From contig JBDRHL010000118.1 of the NCBI GenBank assembly GCA_043816955.1, forward strand, positions 1 through 55,883: a stretch of DNA of 55,883 nucleotides, written 5' to 3'. This DNA comes from JBDRHL01 sp043816955 (GTDB lineage: Bacteria; Planctomycetota; Phycisphaerae; Sedimentisphaerales; CAYZTY01). The translations under genes were made by a program, and so were the position numbers. Each line of letters begins with the position of its first letter. Position 1 is the stretch's first letter. Shown here one piece after another: positions 24,723-33,734 of this stretch. The notes beneath the pieces are model-generated. The model made no database searches, was not told the DNA's origin, and saw only the letters and a program-made list of their open reading frames with translations.

Positions 24723-26372
24723 TTATTCATTTGCTTTTTTCCTGGGCGGGGCAAATTCTCTGATTACTTCGTTTATGGAAACAATGCCTTCGGCTACTTT
24801 ACGGATTGCCTGCTCCTGCATATAAAGCATTTTTGCACGTCTGAAGAGCGTGCTTATTTCAGGAAGGGGCTTATTCCCCTTAATAGCCGTCCTTAACTCA
24901 TCGTTTATAATAATACACTCGAAAACAGCCGTTCTTCCATAGAAGCCCGTACCCTGACAATGCTGACAAATCGACTCCTTGCCACGCTTATCATATATGA
25001 CTTTGCCTGCCCGGTAGAAGACTTTGACCTTGTCAGCGGGGATGTTGAATTTCCTGAGAACCTGCATGTTAGGCTCGTATGCCTGTTTGCATTGATCGCA
25101 TAGTTTGCGAATAAGACGCTGACAACTGATTCCTATCAGTGTTGCGGCAACGAGTTTCCTGTCGTTGACAAGGCTGATCCATTTGCCCAGGGCATTTATA
25201 ATGTTCGGCATTTCCAGGGTTGTGTACATTATCTTGCCGTCTTTGGCGCCGACACAAATCAACTGGGCAGTCTCGGCGTCCTGACAGTCGGCAACACCCA
25301 CAATATCCGGCCCGGTCCGTAGAATGGTCTGTAGTTTTCTTGCATAGGAGGTAGTGCCGGTGTCACTCAGTGAAAAAACGTTTTGTGTCAGATTCTGCAG
25401 TTCGGCAGTGGGGTGTTTTTCAAGTGTATTGATATTAAAGAGAAATGGATCATGATTTCTCAAGATTGCATAAAAAGTAGTGGTAACACCTGTTTTCCCG
25501 GGGCCGGCAATAATAAATACACCGCTTTTTCTATCTCTGATCTGGTTCAGCATCTCATACTGGTTGGCGGTCAGACCGATATCCGCCAGCTTGAGCAGTC
25601 CTTCTTCGCGGATATGGACCAATTGGACCTGTTCACCGGCTGTGGAGCCAGCCGTAGTTACTTCCCATTCGTATTTGTCCTGCCCTTTGGCAATCTGAAA
25701 TTTACCTTTCTGCGGCTTTCTTCTTTCATTGATATCCAGATCTGCCAGTTGCTTGAGGAAACGGATGAAGAGATCTATTTCCTCTTTATCTCTGTCGGGC
25801 TGTTTGAAGCCGACACCGTCGATTCTGTACACAACATTATAGGTATTGACGGTGGGCAAAAATGAAATATGGCTTGTCCGCCTCCATATTGCATCGTCGA
25901 GAATTTCGTTTGCAGTTTTATAGCCGTAAAAGTCGGCACTTTTGTGCTGGGGCATGGGAACTTCATTATTGTTAGCTGTGCGGAATGTCATTCCCTTGCT
26001 GACAGCAGCGACTTTTTTCTGCTCGTCTATAAAAAGCCCCTTGATATGGTCGGCAGTAAGGACTCGTTCAAAGCTTGCAACCATGGCGTTTCGATGCATA
26101 ACATATGCCAACGAAGCTGTGCTGACGGCGACGATAAAGAAAAGCAGGGCGATGGTAAACAAGGGCACGATTAGCCAAACTATTGTGGCGACTGCCCCGG
26201 CAGTAAAGACGATGCTCGTCCAGAGGGGCACTCGCGTTTTGACGTCTTTGGCATCCTTGTGCACCCATGAAACAACAGGCAGCCAGGCGAAAAACGAGAC
26301 CACAAAGACAGCCATTTTCACCAGAGATATGTAACCGCCGTACTCAATATTAGCGATCAGTACATCCGTCAT
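24723..26372 (-). CDS. Membrane-anchored PilB/GspE paralogue with degenerate ATPase motifs
   Basis: 549 residues. Two or three helices open the protein (about 15-38 and 50-92), which normal PilB/GspE lack. A GspE-type ATPase domain follows, but its motifs have decayed. The Walker A region reads GPGKTGVTTT at 290-299, with Val at the place of the catalytic Lys. The GEIRD-type box reads ADCQDAET, and the TLHTN box reads TTLEMPN with the His lost. The zinc-binding CxxC pairs are intact (CDQCKQAY and CQHCQGTGFYGRTAVFE). It is likely a structural or regulatory partner and not a working motor. It lies 18 bases after pilT and 64 before the CvpA-like start. Confidence 0.75.
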   Translation of the reverse strand: MTDVLIANIEYGGYISLVKMAVFVVSFFAWLPVVSWVHKDAKDVKTRVPLWTSIVFTAGAVATIVWLIVPLFTIALLFFIVAVSTASLAYVMHRNAMVASFERVLTADHIKGLFIDEQKKVAAVSKGMTFRTANNNEVPMPQHKSADFYGYKTANEILDDAIWRRTSHISFLPTVNTYNVVYRIDGVGFKQPDRDKEEIDLFIRFLKQLADLDINERRKPQKGKFQIAKGQDKYEWEVTTAGSTAGEQVQLVHIREEGLLKLADIGLTANQYEMLNQIRDRKSGVFIIAGPGKTGVTTTFYAILRNHDPFLFNINTLEKHPTAELQNLTQNVFSLSDTGTTSYARKLQTILRTGPDIVGVADCQDAETAQLICVGAKDGKIMYTTLEMPNIINALGKWISLVNDRKLVAATLIGISCQRLIRKLCDQCKQAYEPNMQVLRKFNIPADKVKVFYRAGKVIYDKRGKESICQHCQGTGFYGRTAVFECIIINDELRTAIKGNKPLPEISTLFRRAKMLYMQEQAIRKVAEGIVSINEVIREFAPPRKKANE

Positions 26373-26390
26373 AAATTCTCCAATGCAGCC

Positions 26391-27524
26391 TTACAGGATA
26401 CCGCTGGCGGTTGTTCTGATGCCCTTAAGGGCCATTTTCAGTTCTTCCGAGTTCGGGGCATGCTGGTAGGCTGTTTTGAGTTCGATGTATTCTTTCTGGA
26501 CCAGATGGCACAAGCTGTCGGTAAAATCCTGCATGCCCTCATTCTGACAGGATCGTATTACCGCGGGCAGGTCTGCTTCGCGGCCATCGGATATGAGCTT
26601 TTTGGCGATTGGGTTTGCAATCAGGATCTCTATGGCAGGTATCCTGTCCACACCTTCCTTTATGCTCGGCAGAAGTATCTGACTTACTACCGCCCTGCAT
26701 GTCAGGGCAAAATTTTGCCTTGCCAGATCCCTTTCTTCCTGCGGGAACAGGTCGAGGATACGCTGGACCGTTTGTGAAGCGCTTGCCGAGTGCATGGTGC
26801 CGAACACGAGATGGCCGGTCTCGGCTGCCCGCATGGCCGCGGTAATTGTGTCGTTGTCACGCATCTCTCCGATGACAACGACGTCCGGGTCCTGCCTCAT
26901 CAGGGACCTGAGGGCATCGTCATAGTTTGGAACATCGATACCGATTTCTCGCTGCGAGACAATAGCCTTTTTGTCCTTATGCAGATACTCGATCGGATCT
27001 TCAATCGTGATAATGTGACAGGGGCTATTGCGGTTGATGTGGTCGATCATCGAAGCTATCGTTGTTGATTTGCCGCAGCCTGTAGGGCCGGTAACAAGGA
27101 TCAATCCTTCCGGTGATTCGGCGATTTTTTCGACGATTGGAGGCAGGTGGAGCGCTTCAAAGGGAGGTATATTTGAACTGATTCGTCTTGCTGCTAGGCT
27201 GATCATACCCCGCTGCCGGAAGATATTGATTCGGAAGCGGTCGATATCGGTAACTTCGTGAGCAAAGTCCAGAGCACCGTTTTCCATGAAAAACTTTTTT
27301 TGCGCAGGGCTCATAATCTCAAAGACAAGCTGCTCCATTTTTGACTCGGTCATTTTTTCGCCGGTCGTTGTTTTAAGAGTGCCGTATACCCGTATCTTAG
27401 GGGCTTGGCCGACTTTGAGGTGCAGATCGCTTGCCCCGATCTTTATGGCATACTTAAAATACTTGTTAAGTTCTGGCTCAGAAGCGCTATCGACATGAGT
27501 ATCTATCGGCTGGGGCTTGGGCAT
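26391..27524 (-). CDS. pilT: Type IV pilus retraction ATPase
   Basis: 377 residues, the usual PilT size. Hexameric ATPase on the cytoplasmic side that depolymerises pili for twitching. The N-terminal PAS-like domain has ASDLHLKVGQAPKIRVYG. Walker A is GPTGCGKSTT at 146-155, the Asp box includes IEDPIEYLHKDKKAI, Walker B reads DPDVVVIGEMRD, and the His box is HLVFGTMHSASA. All key residues are present, in contrast to the downstream paralogue. AGGAG precedes the ATG, and a promoter is seen at 27647-27676. No pilin gene is present, so the rest of the system is elsewhere. Confidence 0.93.
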   Translation of the reverse strand: MPKPQPIDTHVDSASEPELNKYFKYAIKIGASDLHLKVGQAPKIRVYGTLKTTTGEKMTESKMEQLVFEIMSPAQKKFFMENGALDFAHEVTDIDRFRINIFRQRGMISLAARRISSNIPPFEALHLPPIVEKIAESPEGLILVTGPTGCGKSTTIASMIDHINRNSPCHIITIEDPIEYLHKDKKAIVSQREIGIDVPNYDDALRSLMRQDPDVVVIGEMRDNDTITAAMRAAETGHLVFGTMHSASASQTVQRILDLFPQEERDLARQNFALTCRAVVSQILLPSIKEGVDRIPAIEILIANPIAKKLISDGREADLPAVIRSCQNEGMQDFTDSLCHLVQKEYIELKTAYQHAPNSEELKMALKGIRTTASGIL

Positions 27525-27646
27525 TAAAACTTCTCCTGAATACGTAAGCTGTTAGTCAGCAACAGGTTGGGCTGCATGCAATTATTTTGTCGGCAAAACA
27601 CGGTACAAACACCTTAACACCTGTAAAAACAAACCCTTAAATAGAT

Positions 27647-27676
27647 ATTGTATTATATAATCGGCAGAATTGTCAA
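27647..27676 (-). promoter_or_regulatory. Promoter for the pilT operon
   Basis: On the minus strand TTGACA (27671-27676) and TACAAT (27647-27652) are 18 bases apart, within an AT-rich stretch. About 120 bases of leader precede the pilT start. Confidence 0.55.
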
Positions 27677-27787
27677 CCTCGTTATTTTCATATTAGCAAA
27701 TTTGGTATTTTTCTTTTAGTTTTCCCGGGCGTCCTGTTCGATTCACTCTTGTAGATAATTAGCCAATATTTGCTTGTGTTCGATTGG

Positions 27788-27806
27788 AAGTAAAGTTATT
27801 TTACTT
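27788..27806. repeat. Hairpin upstream of the methyltransferase gene
   Basis: AAGTAAA (27788-27794) and TTTACTT (27800-27806) flank a five-base loop, about 58 bases before the TTG start at 27864. It could be an operator or leader hairpin. The remainder of 27525-27863 shows no gene. Confidence 0.3.
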
Positions 27807-27863
27807 TCTGCAAACGTATCTTTGGCTGAAATATTCAGAACAAAAACAATGGAGGGCTAACTA

Positions 27864-28820
27864 TTGACTAGGGATATGGGCTATATTAACGAGTTGTTGT
27901 GGGGATATCGTGCCTCGCGGATTCTACAGGTAGCCAACGGGCTGGATATATTTACCATCCTTGCCGGCCAGGCCTTATCTGTCCAGCGTGTTGCTGAACA
28001 ATGTAACACCAAATTGGATATGACCGAAAAACTGCTGATTTGCTGCGTCGCGATGGGCCTGCTGAACAAAGATGGCGACAAGTACCGCAACAGTGATCTT
28101 GCCAGCCAATACCTTGTGAAAGGGGCGCGGCTGTACCAGGGGAATATGATCGCTCATTCTGCTGTAGTGTGGGAATTCTGGGATAAGCTTGATGAACACA
28201 TCAGGCTAAGACCTTCCGGCCCGATAAGTCCCGCCCAGCAGCACAGAGATTTTATACTTGCAATGAAAAATAGTGCCCTTGCCTGGCGAGCCAATATGCT
28301 GCTTGCGACGGTTAATCTGGATGGAAGAAGAAAGCTGCTTGATGTGGGCGGCGGGCCGGGTACGTATTCTATCGAATTATGCAGAAAGTATCCTGAACTC
28401 AAAGCGACAGTTTTTGAGCTGCCCGAGACGTTTACGATAACAGAACGAAATATCTTCGAAGAGGACATGCAGGACAGAGTTTGGGTACAGCAGGGGAATT
28501 GGGAAACCGATGATTTTGGCAGCGACAATGACGTGGTCTTGCTTTCAAATATTCTGCATGGTCCGAACAGCCGGGCGTCGATGAAGCTGCAAAAGTCTTA
28601 TGACTCAATGCTTCCTGGGTCGCTGCTTATAATACAGGATTTTGTTTTGAACGATGAAAAGACCGGGCCGGTTGTCCCGGCGCTATTCAATATCATGGTT
28701 GGAGCATATTCGCGAAAAGAGCTTTTTGAATTGATCGGCCGGGCGGTGTTTGAGAATGTGAAAGTTGTGGCAGATAATCCGCGCAACGGTGCGACATGGA
28801 TTACGGCAGAGAAGAGATAA
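27864..28820 (+). CDS. SAM-dependent O-methyltransferase-like protein
   Basis: 318 residues of the plant/bacterial O-methyltransferase (methyltransf_2) type. An N-terminal winged-helix dimerisation domain (ASRILQVANGLDIFTILAGQ, about 15-100) precedes the class I SAM-binding fold with motif I LLDVGGGPGTYSIEL (about 152-166) and the acidic FELPE loop. It would methylate a small hydroxylated or related substrate; which one is unknown. The start is TTG at 27864, chosen because GGAGG lies eight bases upstream, while the ATG at 27876 is too far from it. It is convergent with mgtE and monocistronic. Confidence 0.8.
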   Translation: MTRDMGYINELLWGYRASRILQVANGLDIFTILAGQALSVQRVAEQCNTKLDMTEKLLICCVAMGLLNKDGDKYRNSDLASQYLVKGARLYQGNMIAHSAVVWEFWDKLDEHIRLRPSGPISPAQQHRDFILAMKNSALAWRANMLLATVNLDGRRKLLDVGGGPGTYSIELCRKYPELKATVFELPETFTITERNIFEEDMQDRVWVQQGNWETDDFGSDNDVVLLSNILHGPNSRASMKLQKSYDSMLPGSLLIIQDFVLNDEKTGPVVPALFNIMVGAYSRKELFELIGRAVFENVKVVADNPRNGATWITAEKR

Positions 28821-28836
28821 GATCAAAGCGACGGTA

Positions 28837-30216
28837 TTATATGAGAAGCAGTGTCAGAGTCATATAGATTGTGACACTGATTGAATCATTCGCGGTGGTT
28901 ACCAGAGGTCCGGAGCTTATGGCTGGGTCGATGCCGATTTTCCTGAAGAGGAAGGGAAGCAGCAGCCCCAGTGTGGTCGCCACCATTATCGCTGAAAACA
29001 TCCCCGTACCAAAGGCGATAGCAACCCGCAAATGTTCAGAAGCCTCTGTTGCAGTGTTGGGCTGTGCAAACAGGCCGGGAAGATATGTGCAGATAAAAGC
29101 GCCGATAATCCCGCAACTTAGCGCCACAAGTAAAGCGGTGCGGGTCTCACGGGCAAAAACCTGACTTAATCGCTGTGCTGCCAGGTGCCCGGTTGCCAGC
29201 CCGCTAACGACTATAGCAGAGGTCTGAAGGCCGGCATTTCCACTGATCGCCGCTATCATCGGCACAAACGCACTGGCCGCGGCATAAATATAGGGGTTAA
29301 AGTTCTTAAAAAAAATAAGCACACAAGCGGTTACTGCGGTACCTGCCAGACAAGGAAGCAGCCAGGTCATTCTAACACGGGCCGCATGCAGTGCGGACAT
29401 TTTATCCAGCTCATCCGGATCGGTACCTGCCATCGCGTAAATGTCTTCTGCCGCCTCTTCTTCGGCAACTTCAATGATCCTGTCAGCAGTTATTCGTCCA
29501 ACAAGCCTGCCGGTACCATCGAGTACAGGTACAACGATCAAGTCATTTTTGCTGAAAATGTTTCTTACCTCTTCCTGGTCGGTGTCAACATGAACGCAGA
29601 TGGTGTCGGTGTCCATCAATTGTTCTATCATGGTGTCTTCGCGACTTGTTAAAAGGAGCCTTATTCTTACATCACCCAGGAATTTATCGTTACTATTTAC
29701 CACAAAAATCGTGAAAAAATCCTCATCAATCTCGGCCTGGCGGATTTTGTTGACCGTTTCTGCAACAGTTGTGTTTTCGCGAACGCTGATGAGCACAGGG
29801 TCCATGATACCACCCGCCGAGTCCTCCGAATAGCGCAGCAGGCCCTTAATCTGCGCCGATTCGGCGGCGGGGATGCTTTTGAGCAACTCAGTCGATTCCT
29901 TCTCAGAAAGCTCGGATAACACGTCTGCCGCATCGTCCGGGCTTAAATGCGAGATTAAGCTCCTGAGTTCCTCATCTTCCAGCAGATCGTACAGCTCACT
30001 GCGAGTCGCCTCATCGACTTTTTCGAGCACTTCGGCAGAGGCAGGCTTGTCCATGACGTCGAAGATCGTTCTGCGTTGTTCATTGTTGAGCAATTCGACC
30101 ACTTCTGCGATATCACTGCTTCTCTGCCGGCCAAGGAGATCAGCCAGCCTTGATTTTTCATTGATTTCGAGCAGTTCTTCAATCTGCCCAACAAGTTGTC
30201 TCTTTTTTTTGGTCAT
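28837..30216 (-). CDS. mgtE: Magnesium transporter MgtE
   Basis: Homodimeric magnesium channel. The cytoplasmic N domain of helical repeats is at about 1-130 (AEVVELLNNEQRRTIFDVMDK, ISHLSPDDAADVLSEL). Two CBS domains follow (about 130-260), with AGGIMDPVLISV and LVGRITADRII. Five membrane helices follow from about 275, with the conserved PMIAAISGNAGLQTSAIVVSGLATG pore segment. The start at 30216 (MTKKKRQLVG) is favoured, with AGGA upstream; the ATG at 30243 is a possible alternative. A clear promoter lies at 30273-30301. Opening of the pore is gated by magnesium bound to the cytoplasmic domains. Confidence 0.92.
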   Translation of the reverse strand: MTKKKRQLVGQIEELLEINEKSRLADLLGRQRSSDIAEVVELLNNEQRRTIFDVMDKPASAEVLEKVDEATRSELYDLLEDEELRSLISHLSPDDAADVLSELSEKESTELLKSIPAAESAQIKGLLRYSEDSAGGIMDPVLISVRENTTVAETVNKIRQAEIDEDFFTIFVVNSNDKFLGDVRIRLLLTSREDTMIEQLMDTDTICVHVDTDQEEVRNIFSKNDLIVVPVLDGTGRLVGRITADRIIEVAEEEAAEDIYAMAGTDPDELDKMSALHAARVRMTWLLPCLAGTAVTACVLIFFKNFNPYIYAAASAFVPMIAAISGNAGLQTSAIVVSGLATGHLAAQRLSQVFARETRTALLVALSCGIIGAFICTYLPGLFAQPNTATEASEHLRVAIAFGTGMFSAIMVATTLGLLLPFLFRKIGIDPAISSGPLVTTANDSISVTIYMTLTLLLI

Positions 30217-30272
30217 TATCCGGTCCTGAAAACTTCCATCCATTTCTTTGACAAAGCCGTCATCGTACCGCT

Positions 30273-30301
30273 AGCATAGCCTAAATAATGCTGCCGAGCA
30301 A
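30273..30301 (-). promoter_or_regulatory. Promoter for mgtE
   Basis: On the minus strand TTGCTC (30296-30301) and TATGCT (30273-30278) are 17 bases apart; transcription would start near 30266. It is divergent from the promoter at 30379-30407. Confidence 0.6.
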
Positions 30302-30378
30302 GGATGCAATTCAGATTACTAGCGACAAATTTCGGGTAAAATCTTAATGGGAAACAGATAGATAGGGTGAAATTCTCC

Positions 30379-30407
30379 TTGGCCGGTTTGTCGCTTTGTT
30401 GTATAAT
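30379..30407 (+). promoter_or_regulatory. Promoter for the secreted-protein pair
   Basis: TTGGCC (30379-30384) and a perfect TATAAT (30402-30407) are 17 bases apart. It lies inside the long upstream frame of the next gene, which supports the later start at 30454. Confidence 0.6.
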
Positions 30408-30453
30408 GATTATCAAATCAGATGAATCCTTATTGTACCGGAAGGCACGTAAC

Positions 30454-31095
30454 ATGAGAAGATGCGGCGCATTCGTAAGTTTAATCGTTGTTCTTGGAAG
30501 CAGTTATGCCTGGCCGGCTGTACCGGAGCCGGCAGTAGTCCAGAAACCCGGGCAATGGACCCTTCAGACGGTTTTCGAGCACCCTGAGCAGATTATGGTC
30601 CGGCTTCCCGGAGAGAAGAGGCCCAGCCGTTTCTGGTATCTGATCATAACTGTGACCAATAAGAGCGACTCTACAGTCGGTTTCTACCCGAGGTGCGAAC
30701 TGATGACCGATACGTTTGATATGATCCCTGCCAACAAAGATGTCAGAAACGTTGTTTTTGAGAAGATTAAATTCCGTTACAAGGGAAGGTATCCGTTTCT
30801 TGAGTCATTGGAGTTTGTAGATAACAAAATTCTCCAGGGCGAGGACCACACAAAGGATATTGTGATCATCTGGCCCGATTTTGACAGCAGGGCCAGGAGC
30901 GTGAAACTTTTTGTCGCGGGGCTCAGCAATGAAACCATTGCCATCGACCATCCCGTAGCCAGGGATGAAAATGGAAGCATCCTGAAGGTCTACCTGCGAA
31001 AGACGCTCGAACTGGAATATGCCATCGGGGGCGACCCCAAGTTTCGCAAGCAGGCGAAAATGAAGCTCAAAGATAAGAAGTGGATCTTCAGATAA
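30454..31095 (+). CDS. Secreted protein of unknown function
   Basis: 213 residues with a signal peptide (MRRCGAFVSLIVVLGSSYAWPA). The mature part is beta-rich (RFWYLIITVTNKSDSTVGFYPRCELMTDTF; SVKLFVAGLSNETIAIDHPV) and may be an immunoglobulin-like fold. The start was moved to 30454 because GGAAGG lies eight bases upstream and the promoter falls after the longer start. The next gene, also exported, begins 27 bases after the stop, so the two form a pair. No catalytic motif is visible. Confidence 0.65.
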   Translation: MRRCGAFVSLIVVLGSSYAWPAVPEPAVVQKPGQWTLQTVFEHPEQIMVRLPGEKRPSRFWYLIITVTNKSDSTVGFYPRCELMTDTFDMIPANKDVRNVVFEKIKFRYKGRYPFLESLEFVDNKILQGEDHTKDIVIIWPDFDSRARSVKLFVAGLSNETIAIDHPVARDENGSILKVYLRKTLELEYAIGGDPKFRKQAKMKLKDKKWIFR

Positions 31096-31122
31096 AGTCT
31101 GCTGCTTTGACAGGAAACAAAG

Positions 31123-32490
31123 TTGCGAAAATATACTGGTGCAGCAGTATTTGTCACGTTGGGGGTTTTTGTCACGGGGGCAACTGCCGGAACCCTCTGG
31201 AACATTGACGAAAACAGTAGCATTTTCGACCCGACCAACACGGCTTACGTTATCGAAAACGGTTGCGTAACAGTAAACCTCACCTCGGCTGGCGCCCTCT
31301 GTCCGACAGGGCTTGGCCATCTGGCTTCCGGCATGGAAAACGTCAGGGAAGTTAACTTTGTTTTTGAAGCCCCAACAGCAGAGAAGAACCGGCTGCATAT
31401 CTCCTGGAGTCCGGGCGGAAGCGGAAAAGAACAGTTTGAAGTCATACTGAACGATCAGCCAATTGGGAAAAGCAGGCTTGTCGACGCAGTTGACAGCCCC
31501 GAGGTTTTTAATTCCGAAAAATTCAACATCAGCCTCAGAAAGGGTGTAAATAATATTACACTGCGTCATTTGTCCGGCGACGGCCTGAGATTCAAATATA
31601 TTACCCTGAGTGATTTGCGGATACTGCCGCTGCGTTTGAATCCTGATCTGAAATTTCCGACGCTCGATTCATACGAACAGGAATGTAATGAAGCCGGTGT
31701 AATGCTCGACAGCACATACCTTCGCCTGTTCGCGCCGAAGAAACGGGAAAGAGAGGCTCAGATTATATTCGATTATCTCTGCAAGGCCTATGATGAGATG
31801 TACAGCATTGTCGGCATGCACACGGAATATAAAATGGTCGTGTATCATTTTCCCGAGAATAACAGAAATGCTATGGGTGGGACGAGCAACTGCACTGTAT
31901 GGTACAGTTATGACAATCTTGAATTGGAGTCACAAAAAGAATGGATTCAGTATAAAAAACCCCATCTCTGCGGGTATATAGAAGAGATGGCACATAATTT
32001 TGTGCACGCCTCAAGAGCACAATTCGGCTGGGAAATGATCGGCTGGACGATTGGTACGAAAGTCACAAAACAGGTTGCAGGCAATCCTGTACGTATACAG
32101 GAGGTCAATGCCACAAGAGCCGGCCAGAAGGAAACTTTCACGCGGTACTGTCGGGCAGGATATGTTTTTCCGGAGGATTTACCCGCCAACCAGTGCGACC
32201 GGATCCACGCATGGCTGCTTTATATCTGCGAAAAGAGATATGGGATAACCTTCTGGGAGGACTTTTTTGCCCAAATCCGCAGGGAACATTCAAATTTACT
32301 CTCTGCTGCTTCACTCGGCCGGGCAGAGGAAATTCGAAACAGAAGATACCAAATCACCATAGACTGCTTCGACCGGTTACCGGAGGTGAACTTCAAAAAG
32401 CTATTGGAGAAATATCAGATTTCCCTGACAATAGATGTCAAATCACTGAATCCGATGGAGCCATCCTGGGACAGAAAGTTTATCAGGTAA
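31123..32490 (+). CDS. Secreted zincin-like protein with altered active-site helix
   Basis: 455 residues with a TTG start (AGGAA upstream) and a signal peptide (YTGAAVFVTLGVFVTGATAG). The first half resembles a carbohydrate-binding-like beta-sandwich (LHISWSPGGSGKEQFEVILNDQPIG). The second half is helical and resembles gluzincin peptidases of the M60 kind, but the expected HExxH helix reads EEMAHNFVHAS, with Glu at the first His. WEMIGWTIG follows, where a downstream Glu ligand would be expected. It may be an inactive, binding-only member. It is paired with the preceding secreted protein; whether they act together is unknown. Confidence 0.6.
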   Translation: MRKYTGAAVFVTLGVFVTGATAGTLWNIDENSSIFDPTNTAYVIENGCVTVNLTSAGALCPTGLGHLASGMENVREVNFVFEAPTAEKNRLHISWSPGGSGKEQFEVILNDQPIGKSRLVDAVDSPEVFNSEKFNISLRKGVNNITLRHLSGDGLRFKYITLSDLRILPLRLNPDLKFPTLDSYEQECNEAGVMLDSTYLRLFAPKKREREAQIIFDYLCKAYDEMYSIVGMHTEYKMVVYHFPENNRNAMGGTSNCTVWYSYDNLELESQKEWIQYKKPHLCGYIEEMAHNFVHASRAQFGWEMIGWTIGTKVTKQVAGNPVRIQEVNATRAGQKETFTRYCRAGYVFPEDLPANQCDRIHAWLLYICEKRYGITFWEDFFAQIRREHSNLLSAASLGRAEEIRNRRYQITIDCFDRLPEVNFKKLLEKYQISLTIDVKSLNPMEPSWDRKFIR

Positions 32491-32562
32491 CACGGCAATT
32501 TATCACTAGAACCTATCCCAGCGATTACCTCGTCGCTCCTCTGCCTGCTTGATTGCAAATCA

Positions 32563-32591
32563 TTGACATTTGGGGATACAGCCGATATGTT
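32563..32591 (+). promoter_or_regulatory. Promoter for the isocitrate dehydrogenase-LPS operon
   Basis: TTGACA (32563-32568) and TATGTT (32586-32591) are 17 bases apart, giving a start site near 32598 and a leader of about 38 bases. Confidence 0.7.
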
Positions 32592-32635
32592 ACCATATTT
32601 AGCTCCGTCCATACGACTGAAAGGAATTACTGGAA

Positions 32636-33718
32636 ATGACAAACATTACGCTGATTCTTGGCGATGGTATCGGACCTGAAATCGCCGAGGCAACACGCAG
32701 ATGCATCGACGCAACCGGCGCAGGTATCACATGGGAAACTGCCGAGGCGGGCCTGGATGTTATGGAACGCCTCGGAACGCCGCTGCCGGACAAAACCATC
32801 GAGCTTATCAGGAAAAATGGTGTTGCTCTCAAAGCTCCGATCACTACTCCGGTGGGCACCGGATTCAGGAGTATTAACGTATATCTTCGCCAGCAGCTTG
32901 ATTTGTACGTCTGCCTGCGGCCGTGCAAGAGCTATCAAGGTGTCCGCAGCAGGTATTCGGACATCGACCTTGTAATAGTTCGTGAAAATACCGAGGACCT
33001 GTACGCGGGGATAGAATACGAAAAGGGCAAGGATGATACAGCAGAGCTTATCGACTGGCTGAACAGGCACAGCGATCGAAAGATTACGAAGGATTCCGGA
33101 ATTAGTATCAAGCCGATCTCCGTGGCAGCGACAGAGCGTATTTTCCGCTTCGCGTTTGATTATGCGCGTAAGATGAGCAGGCACAAGATTACCAGTGTGC
33201 ATAAGGCAAACATAATGAAGTTCACCGACGGTTTGTGGCTGGAGACCAGCAGGGCTGTTGCGAAGGATTATCCGGACATAGAATTCGAAGACCGCATTGT
33301 TGACAATATGTGCATGCAATTGATTCAAAAACCTGAGCTTTATGATGTTCTTGTGCTGCCCAACCTTTACGGTGATATACTAAGCGATCTGTGCGCCGGT
33401 CTTGTCGGCGGGCTTGGGGTGGCGCCCGGGGCAAACATAGGCGAAAAAGGCGCGGTATTTGAGGCGACACACGGCAGCGCACCGAAATACAAGGGACAGA
33501 ACAAGGTCAACCCCACTGCACTGATACTCAGCGGTGTAATGATGCTCAATCACCTCGGCAAAATGGCTGAGGCTCGGAAACTCGAAAAGGCAGTCGCGGG
33601 AGTGATCGCCGAAGGCAGGGATGTAACCTATGATATGAAAGCCGATCGGAATGATCCTGCCGCTGTCGGGACAAGCGAGATGGCCGATGCCGTCATTCGC
33701 AGGATCAAGAACTCCTGA
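32636..33718 (+). CDS. NAD-dependent isocitrate dehydrogenase
   Basis: 360 residues of the beta-decarboxylating isocitrate/isopropylmalate dehydrogenase family. The opening ITLILGDGIGPEI is typical. LDLYVCLRPCKSYQGVRSRY, DLVIVRENTEDLYAGIEY and the Lys of SVHKANIMKFTDGLW fit an NAD-type isocitrate dehydrogenase better than isopropylmalate or tartrate dehydrogenases. YGDILSDLCAGLVGGLG carries the metal-binding Asps. It oxidises isocitrate to 2-oxoglutarate and CO2 in the cytoplasm. It is the first gene of a tight envelope operon (16 bases before lpxK), an unexpected place for a TCA-cycle enzyme. Confidence 0.85.
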   Translation: MTNITLILGDGIGPEIAEATRRCIDATGAGITWETAEAGLDVMERLGTPLPDKTIELIRKNGVALKAPITTPVGTGFRSINVYLRQQLDLYVCLRPCKSYQGVRSRYSDIDLVIVRENTEDLYAGIEYEKGKDDTAELIDWLNRHSDRKITKDSGISIKPISVAATERIFRFAFDYARKMSRHKITSVHKANIMKFTDGLWLETSRAVAKDYPDIEFEDRIVDNMCMQLIQKPELYDVLVLPNLYGDILSDLCAGLVGGLGVAPGANIGEKGAVFEATHGSAPKYKGQNKVNPTALILSGVMMLNHLGKMAEARKLEKAVAGVIAEGRDVTYDMKADRNDPAAVGTSEMADAVIRRIKNS

Positions 33719-33734
33719 TCAAGGAAGTCTGAAA

